Part shown: positions 17,051 to 26,385 of the stretch, one piece after another
Layout: each line of letters opens with the position of its first letter
How positions within the stretch are numbered: position 1 is the first letter of the stretch
Assembly: GCA_023265175.1 (NCBI GenBank)
Contig: JAHFUI010000013.1
Coordinates: forward strand, 1 to 47,447
Length of the DNA stretch: 47,447 bases
Source of the DNA: Acidobacteriota bacterium
Lineage (GTDB): Bacteria > Acidobacteriota > Vicinamibacteria > Vicinamibacterales > CAVVIG01
Reading direction: 5' to 3'
Position numbers and translations under genes: made by a program
The notes under the pieces: model-generated
The model's database searches: none
The model's input: the letters and a program-made list of their open reading frames with translations, nothing else
Told to the model about the DNA's origin: nothing

Positions 17051-18826
17051 ATGATGGAGAACATCCAAATCGCGAAGACGTTCGAAGAGGTGGCGGATCT
17101 CCTCGAGATTCAAGGCGCGAATCCGTTCAGAGTGCGTGCCTATCGGAACGCTGCGCGCACGATTGGCACGCTCGGCACGCCGGTCGAGACGATCCTGAAG
17201 AACGACGGGCATGCCCTCGAAGAGCTGCCGGGCATCGGGGCTGATCTCGCGGGAAAGATTGGCAGAATGTGCCGGACGGGCGAGCTTCCGTTGCTCACAC
17301 AGCTCACACACAAGACGCCTGAAAGCCTTGTTGCGATGTTGCGCATTCCCGGTGTGGGGCCCAAGCGTGCCAATCTCATCTTCAAGAAGCTGGGCGTGAA
17401 AACGCTCGCACAGCTCGAGAAAGCCGCGCGGGCCGGCCGACTCTCGGAACTGCGCGGCATGGGCAAGGCGCTCGAGCAGACCATTCTGCGCGGCATCGAT
17501 CAGGACAAGGCGCATGTGGCCCGGGTGCCGTTGGCCGACGCTGAGGCGTACGTACGTCCGCTCGTGGAGAGGCTGCGGGCGACGCCAGGCGTCGAGCAGT
17601 TGGACGTCGCCGGGAGCTTTCGGCGGCGATCCGAGACGGTCGGCGATGTCGACATCCTCGTGGCGTCCAGCCATGCGCCGGTGGTCGCCGCAGCCTTCCT
17701 CGGTTACCCCGACGTCAAACAGGTGCTCGCGCGAGGCGACACGAAGTGCTCGGTCGTCCTTCGCTCGGGGCTCCAGGTCGATCTGCGGATTGTTCCGGGA
17801 TCGTCCTATGGTTCAGCGCTCCACTATTTCACCGGGTCGAAGCCCCACAACATCGCGATCCGGCTGCTCGGCGTCAAGCGACACCTGAAGATCAACGAGT
17901 ACGGCATCTTCCGCGGCACGCGGCAGATCGGGGGTCGCACCGAAGCGGAGGTCTTCAAAGCGGTCGGTCTGCCGTGGATTCCGCCGGAGCTGCGCGAGAA
18001 CCGCGGCGAGATCGAGTCCGCCCGAGCGGGGCGGCTTCCACGCCTCGTCGAGCTCACGGACATCCGTGGCGACCTCCAGATGCATACGGACGCGACGGAT
18101 GGGAAGAACACGCTCGCTGAGATGGTCGCTGCGTGCGAGGCCCGTGGCTGCGAGTACATCGCGATCACCGATCACACGAAAGCCGTCCGTGTGGCGGGTG
18201 GCCTGACCAAGGCGGGCTTCCACAACCAGTCACGGGCCATCGATGCGCTTCGGAAACGGATATCGAAGCCGGTCGTGCTCAAAGGCGCCGAGGTCGACAT
18301 CCTCGACGATGGGTCGCTCGATTTGGATGATGAAACGCTTGCAGCGTTCGACGTCGTGATCGTCTCCGTGCATTCACGATTCAACATGTCGAAGGCCGAG
18401 ATGACGCGTCGCATCGTGCGCGCGCTGCAGCATCCGCGGGTGCACATCCTCGGCCATCCCACGGGGCGCCTCATCGGCAAGCGCGAGCCCTATCCCGTCG
18501 ACATGGCGGACGTCATCAAGGCCGCCCGCGATTACGGCGTCCTGCTCGAAATCAACGCGCAGCCGGATCGGCTCGATCTGAACGATCTCCACATCCAGAT
18601 GGCCCGGCAGGCCGGCGTGAAGCTCGTCATCAGCACGGACGCGCATCGCATCCAGGAGCTCGATTGTATCCGGTACGGGGTCGACCAGGCCCGGCGCGGG
18701 TGGTGCGAGGCCGCGGACGTCGCGAACACCTATCGCGTGGCGGCGTTTCGGAAGTTGATTGAGAAGCGATCAGAGCGCAATAGTCGTAGTGCGGGGCTTC
18801 AACCCCGCCGTGTCGAGCAGGCCTGA
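17051..18826 (+). CDS. polX: DNA polymerase X family with PHP domain
   Basis: The product has 591 residues (590 if the second ATG at 17054 is used). An N-terminal HhH/8-kDa region (about 1-130: 'GANPFRVRAYRNAARTI', 'LPGIGADLAGKIG') precedes the polymerase domain, with catalytic acids in 'VGDVDILVAS' and 'LQVDLRIVP'. A C-terminal PHP phosphoesterase domain begins at 'MHTD' (His345) and keeps its metal motifs 'ITDH', 'VSVHSRF' and 'STDAH', so 3'-5' exonuclease activity is expected. PolX enzymes fill gaps in base-excision repair. The last ~13 residues (RSAGLQPRRVEQA) are encoded by a palindromic repeat and the stop codon lies in that repeat's hairpin loop. It is adjacent to ligA, a sensible repair pair. 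Confidence 0.93.
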   Translation: MMENIQIAKTFEEVADLLEIQGANPFRVRAYRNAARTIGTLGTPVETILKNDGHALEELPGIGADLAGKIGRMCRTGELPLLTQLTHKTPESLVAMLRIPGVGPKRANLIFKKLGVKTLAQLEKAARAGRLSELRGMGKALEQTILRGIDQDKAHVARVPLADAEAYVRPLVERLRATPGVEQLDVAGSFRRRSETVGDVDILVASSHAPVVAAAFLGYPDVKQVLARGDTKCSVVLRSGLQVDLRIVPGSSYGSALHYFTGSKPHNIAIRLLGVKRHLKINEYGIFRGTRQIGGRTEAEVFKAVGLPWIPPELRENRGEIESARAGRLPRLVELTDIRGDLQMHTDATDGKNTLAEMVAACEARGCEYIAITDHTKAVRVAGGLTKAGFHNQSRAIDALRKRISKPVVLKGAEVDILDDGSLDLDDETLAAFDVVIVSVHSRFNMSKAEMTRRIVRALQHPRVHILGHPTGRLIGKREPYPVDMADVIKAARDYGVLLEINAQPDRLDLNDLHIQMARQAGVKLVISTDAHRIQELDCIRYGVDQARRGWCEAADVANTYRVAAFRKLIEKRSERNSRSAGLQPRRVEQA

Positions 18827-18839
18827 AGGCCTGCTCGAC
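18791..18839. repeat. double hairpin repeat forming the 3' end of polX
   Basis: The first hairpin is gcgggg-cttcaa-ccccgc (18791-18808). The second has a perfect 12-bp stem, gtcgagcaggcc with ggcctgctcgac (18812-18839), around a TGAA loop that contains the polX stop codon TGA (18824-18826). No T-run follows, so it is more like a REP element than a classical terminator. Confidence 0.75.
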
Positions 18840-18879
18840 ATGTGGGCGCCGAGGCGGCACGAACGCGGGAGGTATCACC

Positions 18880-19563
18880 ATGGCTCCAGAAGGTGAAATG
18901 AAGCGTAAGACAACGCCGGTGCAGGTACCGGTTGGTGAAGCGCGGCTACACGGCGACCTTGGGATACCGCCACAGGCGCACGGGATCGTCTTGTTCGCAC
19001 ACGGCAGCGGGAGCAGCCGCCATAGCCCGCGGAACCAGTACGTCGCACGCGCGCTCGAGCGTCGTGACCTGGCGACGTTGCTGATCGATCTGCTGACGCC
19101 GGAGGAAGAGTCCGTTGATGACCGCACGGCACAGCACCGATTCGATATCCCCATGCTCGCCGGCCGGCTCGTGACGATCGTCGACTGGCTGCGACGTCGC
19201 AAGGAGACCGCGTCACTGCCGATCGGGCTGTTCGGCGCGAGCACCGGCGGTGGTGCGGCCCTGATGGCCGCGGCGGATCGGCCGCACGAGATAGCGGCCG
19301 TCGTGTCCCGTGGAGGACGCCCCGATCTCGCCGGTCTGTCGCTGGCGAAGGTGACCACGCCGACGCTGCTGATCGTGGGCGGGCTCGATACGCCGGTGAT
19401 TCAGATGAACCGCGACGCGATGAAGCAGATGCGCGGCGAGGTCATACTCGAGATCGTACCGGGCGCGACGCATCTGTTCGAGGAGCCCGGGACGCTCGAA
19501 CGCGTGGCGGAGCTCGCGGGCAACTGGTTCGCTCGCTGCCTGCACGGTCCTGTAGTCTTCTAG
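18880..19563 (+). CDS. alpha/beta hydrolase, dienelactone-hydrolase-like
   Basis: This 227-residue protein begins at ATG 18880, seven bases after GGGAGG. The oxyanion region is 'VLFAHGSGSSRHSPRN', the nucleophile elbow is 'GASTGGGAAL' with Ser at its centre, the acid is likely in 'GGLDTPVI', and the catalytic His is in 'GATHLFEEPG'. The protein type is common beside phosphoribosyltransferase and UspA genes in stress clusters. Its UAG stop (19561-19563) is the first triplet of a palindromic element, so the native C-terminus may have been altered. The substrate is unknown. Confidence 0.85.
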   Translation: MAPEGEMKRKTTPVQVPVGEARLHGDLGIPPQAHGIVLFAHGSGSSRHSPRNQYVARALERRDLATLLIDLLTPEEESVDDRTAQHRFDIPMLAGRLVTIVDWLRRRKETASLPIGLFGASTGGGAALMAAADRPHEIAAVVSRGGRPDLAGLSLAKVTTPTLLIVGGLDTPVIQMNRDAMKQMRGEVILEIVPGATHLFEEPGTLERVAELAGNWFARCLHGPVVF

Positions 19564-19707
19564 GAGCCCGTCCGAGTAACGACCAAAACGGGCTCCTAGT
19601 AGGCGGGCTGCGCGCGCGTTGCTCAAAATCATTGGCGTTCTTGCCGGCGAAGCCGGCCTACTAGCCCGGGCTAGGAGCGTGTTAGGGTTTCTCAGACACG
19701 CTCCTAG
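19561..19707 (+). repeat. composite palindromic element, copy 3
   Basis: The left hairpin 'taggagcccg...cgggctccta' starts at 19561, the central block 'ttgccggcgaagccggccta' is near 19650, and the right hairpin is 'ctaggagcgtg...cacgctcctag' (19671-19707). It begins exactly with the stop codon of the upstream hydrolase gene and ends 24 bases before the next start codon. It is the most complete copy of the family in this window. Confidence 0.8.
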
Positions 19708-19731
19708 CCGCGACGCGTTGAGGTCGTGACA

Positions 19732-20637
19732 ATGGACATCAAGTGCATTCTGTGCCCCACCGATTTCTCGGACGCGTCGACGCACGCGATCGATCAAGCG
19801 GTCGTCATCGCCGGCTGGTACAAGGCGCGCATCACGGCGCTCCACGTGTCCAGTCCGATCTTTCCGGCAGTGCCCGGCCTGGCGACGTCAAGCGGCGAAT
19901 CGGTTGACGAGACGGAAATAGAGCGCCTCCGCAAGCAAACCGCCGCGCGGTTTGGTGCCGCGACCGCGGCCGGCATTGGCCTGGACATCCTGGTCGACGT
20001 GGGACAACCGGCGAGCCGCATCCTCGACCGTGCCGCCAATCTTCCCGCCGACCTGATCGTGATGGGCACCCACGGGACCAGCGGCTTCGAGCACCTCGTG
20101 CTCGGATCCACGACCGAGAAAGTGCTGCGGAAAGCGACCTGTCCGGTGCTCACAGTCCCGCCGCGCGCACACGCGACCTCGCAGCTGCCGTTCAAGCGAC
20201 TGCTGTGCGCCGTGGACTTCTCGGACTCGTCGCTCGCGGCGCTGCAGTACGCCTTCTCGCTGGCACAGGAGTCCGACGCCGCGCTGACCATCCTGCACGT
20301 GCTCGAGTGGCCATGGGAGGAGCCGCCACCGCCGCGGCTGGAGGAGCTGCCGTTCGAGCAAGGATTCGCGTTGACTGAATACCGCCGGTACTGCGAGAAG
20401 AGCGCCACGGCGCGGCTCGAGTCGCTCGTACCCGCTTCGGTAGGTGCCACGCCCGTCACACGACTCAGGAATGGAAAGCCATACGTCCAGATCCTGCACG
20501 TCGCCGCCGAAGAGCGCAGCGATCTCATCATCATCGGCGTGCGCGGCCGCAACCCGCTGGACGTGACCCTATTCGGATCGACGACGAACCAGGTCGTGCG
20601 TCGGGCGGCATGTCCGGTGCTTACGTTGCGGCGATAG
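19732..20637 (+). CDS. tandem universal stress protein (UspA x2), first
   Basis: The 301-residue protein has two Usp domains: residues about 1-145 and 152-301. Domain 1 begins 'IKCILCPTDFSDASTHAID', and domain 2 begins 'FKRLLCAVDFSDSSLAALQ'. Both carry the ATP-binding pattern G-2x-G-9x-G(S/T): 'GTHGTSGFEHLVLGST' and 'GVRGRNPLDVTLFGST'. ATG 19732 is chosen over GTG 19726 for spacing and for alignment with the paralogues. It is followed four bases later by a second tandem Usp gene. Confidence 0.92.
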   Translation: MDIKCILCPTDFSDASTHAIDQAVVIAGWYKARITALHVSSPIFPAVPGLATSSGESVDETEIERLRKQTAARFGAATAAGIGLDILVDVGQPASRILDRAANLPADLIVMGTHGTSGFEHLVLGSTTEKVLRKATCPVLTVPPRAHATSQLPFKRLLCAVDFSDSSLAALQYAFSLAQESDAALTILHVLEWPWEEPPPPRLEELPFEQGFALTEYRRYCEKSATARLESLVPASVGATPVTRLRNGKPYVQILHVAAEERSDLIIIGVRGRNPLDVTLFGSTTNQVVRRAACPVLTLRR

Positions 20638-20641
20638 GCGA

Positions 20642-21526
20642 ATGACGACATTCACACACATTCTCTGCCCGATCGATTTCTCGAAGGAGTCTCGTCACGC
20701 ACTCGGCTGCGCGATCGCGCTCGGGCGCCGCTCCAAATGCTCCATCACAGGACTGCATGTGTATCCGGTCACTGTCTTTCCCGGCGTATCCGGTTATCCG
20801 ACGCTCATGCCAGGCTCACCGGATGTCGACTCGCTTCAGGGCGACCTCCGCGCGTTTCTTGCGCCGGCCAAAGCCGCAGGGATCGTTGTCGAGGCGCTCG
20901 TGGAAGGTGGGGACCCGGCCCGGAAGATCGTCGAGCGTGCGCACGCGCTGCCGGCGGATCTCGTCGTGATGGGCACGCACGGCCTGAGCGGATTCGAACG
21001 CTTCGCGCTGGGGTCCGTGACGGAGAAAGTGTTGCGTCGGGCCGCGCCTCCCGTCCTGACGGTACCGCCGTCGGCCCCGTGGGCCGCTGACGTGCCGTTC
21101 AAGAGGTTCCTCTGCGCGGTGGATTTCTCCCCCTCATCGCTTGCGGGCCTGCGACTCGCGGTCTCGTTGGCGAGGGACGCCGGCGCACGCCTGGTGATCG
21201 TTCACGTGCTGGAGGCGCTGCCGGACGAGCGCGCCGTCATTGCGCAGCCGCTCAGCGTGGCCGAGTACTGGCGTGAACGTGAGAGCGACGCGCGTCGCCA
21301 GCTCGAGGCGCTCGTGCCCGCTGACCTGGCAGCGCCGGCCGAGACGCTGCTGGGACACGGTAAGCCGTATGTGGAAATCCTGGCGGCTGCGACCGAGGGC
21401 CACTCGGATCTCATCGTCCTCGGGATTCATGCGCGAAGCGCGCTCGATGTCGCGATTCTTGGGTCGACGACGAATCAGGTCGTGCGACGGGCGTCGTGCC
21501 CGGTCCTGACGGTGCGCCTAATATAG
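20642..21526 (+). CDS. tandem universal stress protein (UspA x2), second
   Basis: The 294-residue paralogue of the preceding gene has the same two-domain plan: 'FTHILCPIDFSKESRHAL' and 'FKRFLCAVDFSPSSLAGLR'. The nucleotide-binding loops are 'GTHGLSGFERFALGSV' and 'GIHARSALDVAILGST'; in the second, the middle Gly of the pattern is replaced (HARS), so that site may bind ATP less well. It lies four bases downstream of the first Usp gene and shares its transcript. Confidence 0.92.
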   Translation: MTTFTHILCPIDFSKESRHALGCAIALGRRSKCSITGLHVYPVTVFPGVSGYPTLMPGSPDVDSLQGDLRAFLAPAKAAGIVVEALVEGGDPARKIVERAHALPADLVVMGTHGLSGFERFALGSVTEKVLRRAAPPVLTVPPSAPWAADVPFKRFLCAVDFSPSSLAGLRLAVSLARDAGARLVIVHVLEALPDERAVIAQPLSVAEYWRERESDARRQLEALVPADLAAPAETLLGHGKPYVEILAAATEGHSDLIVLGIHARSALDVAILGSTTNQVVRRASCPVLTVRLI

Positions 21527-21548
21527 TTGAGCTTGACGGAGGTGAGTG

Positions 21549-21962
21549 ATGTTGAAGCATGTGATCCTTGCGATATCGACCGGTCTTGCCGTTGTTGCTC
21601 TCTCGTACAGTGGGTTCGTGGATGTCGGACCGAATGTCCGACTGCTCGCGGCGGTCGGGTCTCAACAGACGCAGTCGCCAACGCCATCGTCGCCGGGCGG
21701 TCAGTCGCCGCAAGCCGACATGGCCGAGATGATGAAGATGCACCAGCAGATGATGGCGGAGATGAAAGCGGCGGACGTGAAGCTCGACGCGCTCGTCAAG
21801 GACATGAATGCCGCTACGGGCGAGGCGAAGATCTCCGCTGTTGCGCAAGTCGTGAATGAGCTCGTGCGTCAGCAGAAGACGATGCACGAACACATGGGGA
21901 CGATGGATCAGCAGATGATGATGCAAATGATGATGGGTGGCAGGGGAATGATGAAGAAGTGA
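21549..21962 (+). CDS. small secreted methionine-rich protein
   Basis: ATG 21549 (after GGAGG at six bases) gives 137 residues. A signal peptide (about 1-36) is followed by a Pro/Ser/Gln linker and a helical region packed with Met and His: 'MAEMMKMHQQMMAEMKAA', 'MHEHMGTMDQQMMMQMMMGG'. Met/His clusters of this type in periplasmic proteins commonly bind copper(I) or silver. It follows the two Usp genes at short distance, so it may be part of the same stress operon. The family is not recognised. Confidence 0.7.
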   Translation: MLKHVILAISTGLAVVALSYSGFVDVGPNVRLLAAVGSQQTQSPTPSSPGGQSPQADMAEMMKMHQQMMAEMKAADVKLDALVKDMNAATGEAKISAVAQVVNELVRQQKTMHEHMGTMDQQMMMQMMMGGRGMMKK

Positions 21963-22012
21963 GGACTGAGGGGCTCAAGACGCCGTCAAAATGAAGGCGG
22001 TTCCCAGCGACG

Positions 22013-24742
22013 TCACGCGATTCGGCGCTGCTTGTTGAGTCGATCGAACGCGATCAGGGCGATAGCAAACGGCACGGGCACGAGCCACACGATCAACGGA
22101 ATCGCCGCCGTTGCGAAGAAGGCATTTCCAAAGGGCGTGTAATCGATTGCCGCGATGAGCACGAGCTCGACGGCAATGCCCGTGACGATGAGGCGATTCT
22201 GCAGCAAACCGCGAAGTGAGGCTGGCAGGAGCTCGCTGCGGCAGGCGAACGCGTTGGCCACCTGCGCGATCACAATGGCCGTCAAACATGCGGTCGTTGA
22301 TTGGCGGTACAACACGGTCGACGTGGCGAGCGGTGTGCCCCACCGCCAGCCGGCACGGGCGAGCACGAAGGCATAGGTGGTCATCGCGGCGGCCGCTTCG
22401 ATCCCGCCAAACAGGAGATAGGCGCGCGCCAGCAGCCGGGCGTCGATGATTCCGCGGGTCGCCGATCGCGGAGCTCGCGACATCACGTCGGCCTCGGGAG
22501 GCTCAGCGCCGAGGCCGAGTCCGGGCAGCATGTCCGTGCCAAGGTCCACGGCCAGCACTTGCATGATGGTGAGCGGCAGTGGAATACGCAGCAGCACGAA
22601 GGCCAAATACGGCACCAGCTCCGGGATGTTGGACGTGAGGACGTAGGTTGTGAACTTTCGAATGTTATCGAAGACGCCGCGTCCCTCTTCGATCGCCGCG
22701 ACGATACTCGCGAAGTTGTCGTCGAGCAGCACGACGTCGGCCGCTTCGCGCGCGACGTCCGTGCCACTGATGCCCATGGCCACGCCGATGTCGGCGGCCT
22801 TGAGGGCCGGAGCGTCGTTGACGCCGTCGCCCGTGACGGCCACGATCGCGCCGGCCTGTTGAAACGCCCGCACGATCCGCAGCTTCTGCTCGGCCGAGAC
22901 CCGCGCGAACACCAGCTCGGGCTCCTCGAGCATGAACCGGAGTTGCGCCGCCGACAGGCGCTCGATGTCGTGCCCGGTCACGACCCTCGGCCGCTCACCG
23001 TTCGCGAGACCAACAGCGCGGGCGACCGCGAGACCGGTCTGCGGATGATCGCCCGTCACCATCACGACTTTGATCCCGGCTTCACGGCATCGTGCGATCG
23101 CGGACGGGACTTCGGGCCGCGGGGGATCGTGCAGGCCCACAAGTCCGGCGAACGTGAGCGCTTCTTCCAAACGCTCGCGCTCCGGGACCGTGGTCAGACG
23201 TCGATAGGCGAACGCCAATACCCGCAGTCCCTCAGACGCCATCGTCGCCTCCGCATCGAGGACCGTCCGGCGCAACGGATCGGTCAGCGCCGCGACGGCG
23301 TCCTCGACTTCATATGTGGCGCAGTTGGGGAGGATGGCTTCGAGCGCGCCTTTGACAAACAACACAAATCCTTTACCGTCGGTGTGGAGCGTCGCCATAC
23401 GTCTGCGGTCTGGACTGAACGGGACGATGTCGACGCGCACGCGCTCGCGGATGTCGGGCAGCGCGGCGTGCGCCATCTCGACCAGTGCGACCTCCATCGG
23501 ATCGCCTCTCCATGACCGGGGTTCCCGACGCGCGTTTCCCAGCGCGTTGGGGTGGCGTGGTGGTCCCTCGACGCCATCGTTCGCTCGCACGGTGTGGCAC
23601 AGCGCCGAGGCTTCGAGGAGCCGCGGATGTGTGGCCGCGAGCTCCGTTCGGCTCTTGATCTCCGACACGGGAACGAACTCGTTGAGCACGAAGATCTGTT
23701 GCGCGACCATCCGGTTCTGGGTCAGCGTGCCGGTCTTGTCCGTGCAGATCACCGTCGCCGACCCGAGCGTTTGTACGGCCGGGAGATGTCGGGTGAGTGT
23801 CTGTCGCGCGGCCATGCGCTGGGCAGCCATGGCCATCGACAACGTCAGCGTTGGCAGCAGGCCTTCCGGGACGTTGGCGACGATGACGCCGATTGCAAAC
23901 ACGAAGTTGTCCCAGAACGGCAACCCTACAAAGCGGCCAACCACGAACAGCGCAAGACCGAGCACGATGGAAAGCACGGCGATGAGCCGGCTGAGGCGCG
24001 TGATTTCGTGCTGAATTGGCGCGACCGTTTCCGGCGCGGTTTGCGTGAGATGGGCAATCCGGCCGAACTCGGTGCGCATGCCGGTGGCGACGACGATGCC
24101 GACTGCCTGACCCGCGACCATCGACGTGCCGGCGAGCACCATGTTGCGCCGTTGTGCGGGAGCGTCGTCCGGCGAGTTGGGATCGGCCTCGGCGACGCGG
24201 GCCTGGGGCAGCGACTCGCCCGTGAGCGTCGCGTTGTCCACCTTGACGTCGAAGGCTTCGATCAACCGGCAATCGGCGGGTACGTGATCCCCTTCCGCCA
24301 GCTCAATCACATCACCAGGCACAAGGTCTGCGCTCGGGAGATCCCGCAAGCGGTCATCGCGGCGCACGCGGACGGATTGAGGGAGGAGTCGCTGCAGCGC
24401 AGCGATCGCTTTGTGCGCACGCCGCTCCTGCCAGAACGAAAACACGCCGTTGATGAGGATGACTGCGACAATCGCCTCGGCAAGCGCGCGCATCCCGGAC
24501 CCCGGACTGCGGTGTTCCGCGAGGAGCGCCAATGCGGCCGCCGCCCAGAGGATGAGCGCGAACAGGTGCGTGAGCTGTGCGAGGAGTTGAAAGATCGCTG
24601 GACGCCGTCGAGTCCGGATCAGCCGGTTGGGGCCAAACTCGCGTTGGCGTGCCTCCGCCTCGCCGCTCGTCAGCCCATTCACGCCAGAACGGAGGCTGGC
24701 GAGCGCCTCGGCGGCGCTCAACTGGTGAATAGCACCCGTCAT
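22013..24742 (-). CDS. P-type cation ATPase, Na+/K+-ATPase-like (P2C type)
   Basis: The product has 909 residues from the ATG at 24742. The N-terminal cation-ATPase domain ('AEALASLRSGVNGLTSGEA') is followed by membrane helices, the actuator 'LTGESLP', 'VANVPEGLLPTLTLSMAMAA' in M4, the phosphorylation motif 'CTDKTGTLT' (Asp335), 'TGDGVNDAPALKAADIGVAM', and 'AVDLGTDMLPGLGLGAEPPE' in M6. The NVPEGLL and DLGTDM-P segments are characteristic of the Na+/K+-ATPase branch rather than SERCA-type pumps. No beta subunit is nearby. It is divergent from a Usp gene. Transport of Na+, K+ or H+ is likely, but the ion is not proven. Confidence 0.9.
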   Translation of the reverse strand: MTGAIHQLSAAEALASLRSGVNGLTSGEAEARQREFGPNRLIRTRRRPAIFQLLAQLTHLFALILWAAAALALLAEHRSPGSGMRALAEAIVAVILINGVFSFWQERRAHKAIAALQRLLPQSVRVRRDDRLRDLPSADLVPGDVIELAEGDHVPADCRLIEAFDVKVDNATLTGESLPQARVAEADPNSPDDAPAQRRNMVLAGTSMVAGQAVGIVVATGMRTEFGRIAHLTQTAPETVAPIQHEITRLSRLIAVLSIVLGLALFVVGRFVGLPFWDNFVFAIGVIVANVPEGLLPTLTLSMAMAAQRMAARQTLTRHLPAVQTLGSATVICTDKTGTLTQNRMVAQQIFVLNEFVPVSEIKSRTELAATHPRLLEASALCHTVRANDGVEGPPRHPNALGNARREPRSWRGDPMEVALVEMAHAALPDIRERVRVDIVPFSPDRRRMATLHTDGKGFVLFVKGALEAILPNCATYEVEDAVAALTDPLRRTVLDAEATMASEGLRVLAFAYRRLTTVPERERLEEALTFAGLVGLHDPPRPEVPSAIARCREAGIKVVMVTGDHPQTGLAVARAVGLANGERPRVVTGHDIERLSAAQLRFMLEEPELVFARVSAEQKLRIVRAFQQAGAIVAVTGDGVNDAPALKAADIGVAMGISGTDVAREAADVVLLDDNFASIVAAIEEGRGVFDNIRKFTTYVLTSNIPELVPYLAFVLLRIPLPLTIMQVLAVDLGTDMLPGLGLGAEPPEADVMSRAPRSATRGIIDARLLARAYLLFGGIEAAAAMTTYAFVLARAGWRWGTPLATSTVLYRQSTTACLTAIVIAQVANAFACRSELLPASLRGLLQNRLIVTGIAVELVLIAAIDYTPFGNAFFATAAIPLIVWLVPVPFAIALIAFDRLNKQRRIA

Positions 24743-24957
24743 TGCGCCTGGAGTGATAAGTACCGCAACCCGAGTGCCAGGTCCGCACGCCGGCAAGGCG
24801 ACAGAACCATGCGCCGGACCTCCGGGATCGCGGCGCCACATGCCGTGACTTCGGCAGCCGGTGGGCTTTGGGCCTCATAGAGCTGCGTTTGGAATGGAGG
24901 ATTCAGCATGACGGCGAAATGAGCAAGGCAATTGCAGGTTGGGGTGCGGAGGTACGC

Positions 24958-25863
24958 ATGCTCGAAATTCAACGCATCCTTTGTCCCATCGACTTTTCGG
25001 ACGCGTCGCGGCATGCGCTCGCACACGCTGTCACCATTGGCCAGTGGTACGGGTCTCACATCACCGCGCTGCACGTGGGCGACCCGATGATCGTGCTCAC
25101 AGTGACCCCGCCTGTCCTGTTCGCCGAAGCCTCTGATGGCGTGCTGGCTGGCAAGACGAGTCGGCTGGAACTTGAGGATCACGTGGGCGAGTGGCTGGCA
25201 CCGGCGAAGAGCGCTGGACTTCAGACCGACGTCATCATTGACGAAGGCAACCCTGCGGCGCGCATTCTCGAACGTGCAGCGTCACTCCCCGCAAATCTGA
25301 TTGTGATGGGCACGCATGGCCGAGGCGGCTTCGAGCGGCTCGTACTCGGCTCGGCCGCCGAGAAGGTGCTCCGCAAGGCGACGTGTCCGGTGATGACCGT
25401 CCCGCCACCGACGGCTGGGACGTCGAAGCTCCCGTTCGCACATCTGCTGTGCCCAGTGGATTTTTCCGATTCGTCGATTGCGGCGCTGCGATTTGCGTTC
25501 TCGCTGGCACAGGAGTCGAACGCGCGCCTCACGCTCCTGCACGTCTTCGAGTGGCCGTCTGACGAAGCGTCGGCCAGACGCGTGCTCGAGACGTCGGAGT
25601 TTCACCGACGGTGGGAAGTGGAGACCAGACAGCAACTCGAGGCGCTGATTCCGGACGACGTCAGAAACTGGTGCACGCCCGAGCCGAAGCTGGCGTTTGG
25701 TAAGGCCTATCAGCAGATTCTGAGCGTTGCTGCGAGCGAGCATGTCGATCTGATCGTCGCTGGTGTACAGGGACGCAACGCGCTCGATCTGATGCTCTTC
25801 GGATCGACAACGAATCAGGTGGTCAGGCAGGCAGTCTGCCCCGTGCTGACGCTGAGGAGCTGA
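24958..25863 (+). CDS. tandem universal stress protein (UspA x2), third
   Basis: The 301-residue tandem Usp begins at ATG 24958, five bases after GGAGG. Domain 1 is 'IQRILCPIDFSDASRHAL' with 'GTHGRGGFERLVLGSA'; domain 2 is 'FAHLLCPVDFSDSSIAALR' with 'GVQGRNALDLMLFGST'. It is closely similar to the proteins at 19732 and 20642, so the three are recent paralogues. It is transcribed away from the P-type ATPase gene across a 215-base gap in which no other gene was found. Confidence 0.92.
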   Translation: MLEIQRILCPIDFSDASRHALAHAVTIGQWYGSHITALHVGDPMIVLTVTPPVLFAEASDGVLAGKTSRLELEDHVGEWLAPAKSAGLQTDVIIDEGNPAARILERAASLPANLIVMGTHGRGGFERLVLGSAAEKVLRKATCPVMTVPPPTAGTSKLPFAHLLCPVDFSDSSIAALRFAFSLAQESNARLTLLHVFEWPSDEASARRVLETSEFHRRWEVETRQQLEALIPDDVRNWCTPEPKLAFGKAYQQILSVAASEHVDLIVAGVQGRNALDLMLFGSTTNQVVRQAVCPVLTLRS

Positions 25864-26019
25864 CGGCGACGTTCGCCGCCGGCGCATGTTCGCTCTCCGC
25901 TTCTCGCCCGCGGACAAGGGTCGTGCCGTTGAGATTCGCGACGAACCGATCGGCATACAGACGCGCCGTCGGGGCGCGTCAGGCGCCAGCTTGTGGCGAC
26001 CGATAGGCGCGAGAGACGT

Positions 26020-26385
26020 TCACGCTGGTAGGGTGTTCCTGCGACGGCCTTTACCCGTCGGGCTCAGCCGCATGTGCTTCGCGACACGACGTGAGCCACC
26101 CCGCCGGCGCCTGATAGTGATTTGCACTTCGCTGTCCAATGCGGCTGCGATCTTCACGAGCGTTCGTAATTCGAGATTGCGCGCCCGGCCAGCTTCGATC
26201 CGGGCAATCACGGGTTGGCTGACACCGACCATTAGGGCTAACTTGCGTTGAGAGATCCCGCGGTGCTCGCGGAGCGCAACGAGGTCTTGCTCGAGCCGGA
26301 GTCTGACAAGCTCGGCGTCGACCCGTTCGGCGAGCCTCGCGTCCTTCGCCAATTCCTCGTCAATCCAACGCATCACGCGGCTCAT
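26020..26385 (-). CDS. XRE-family antitoxin (HigA-like)
   Basis: The 121-residue protein has a central helix-turn-helix of the Cro/C1 type: 'ALREHRGISQRKLALMVGVS' and 'IARIEAGRARNLELRTLVKI'. The last ~25 residues are very basic and may be poorly conserved. Its start overlaps the stop of the toxin gene by four bases (26382-26385), with toxin first and antitoxin second, as is typical of HigBA systems. It is the third toxin-antitoxin pair in the window. Confidence 0.85.
   Translation of the reverse strand: MSRVMRWIDEELAKDARLAERVDAELVRLRLEQDLVALREHRGISQRKLALMVGVSQPVIARIEAGRARNLELRTLVKIAAALDSEVQITIRRRRGGSRRVAKHMRLSPTGKGRRRNTLPA

Noticed and set aside
18812-18839. Rho-independent terminator after polX
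   Set aside because: The stem is strong, but no T-run follows and the stop codon is in the loop, so a REP-type repeat fits better.
23552-24880. 442-residue plus-strand frame over the P-type ATPase gene, and a similar one at 22301-23515
   Set aside because: Both are antisense to a P-type ATPase with all its motifs, and no recognisable domain appears in either.
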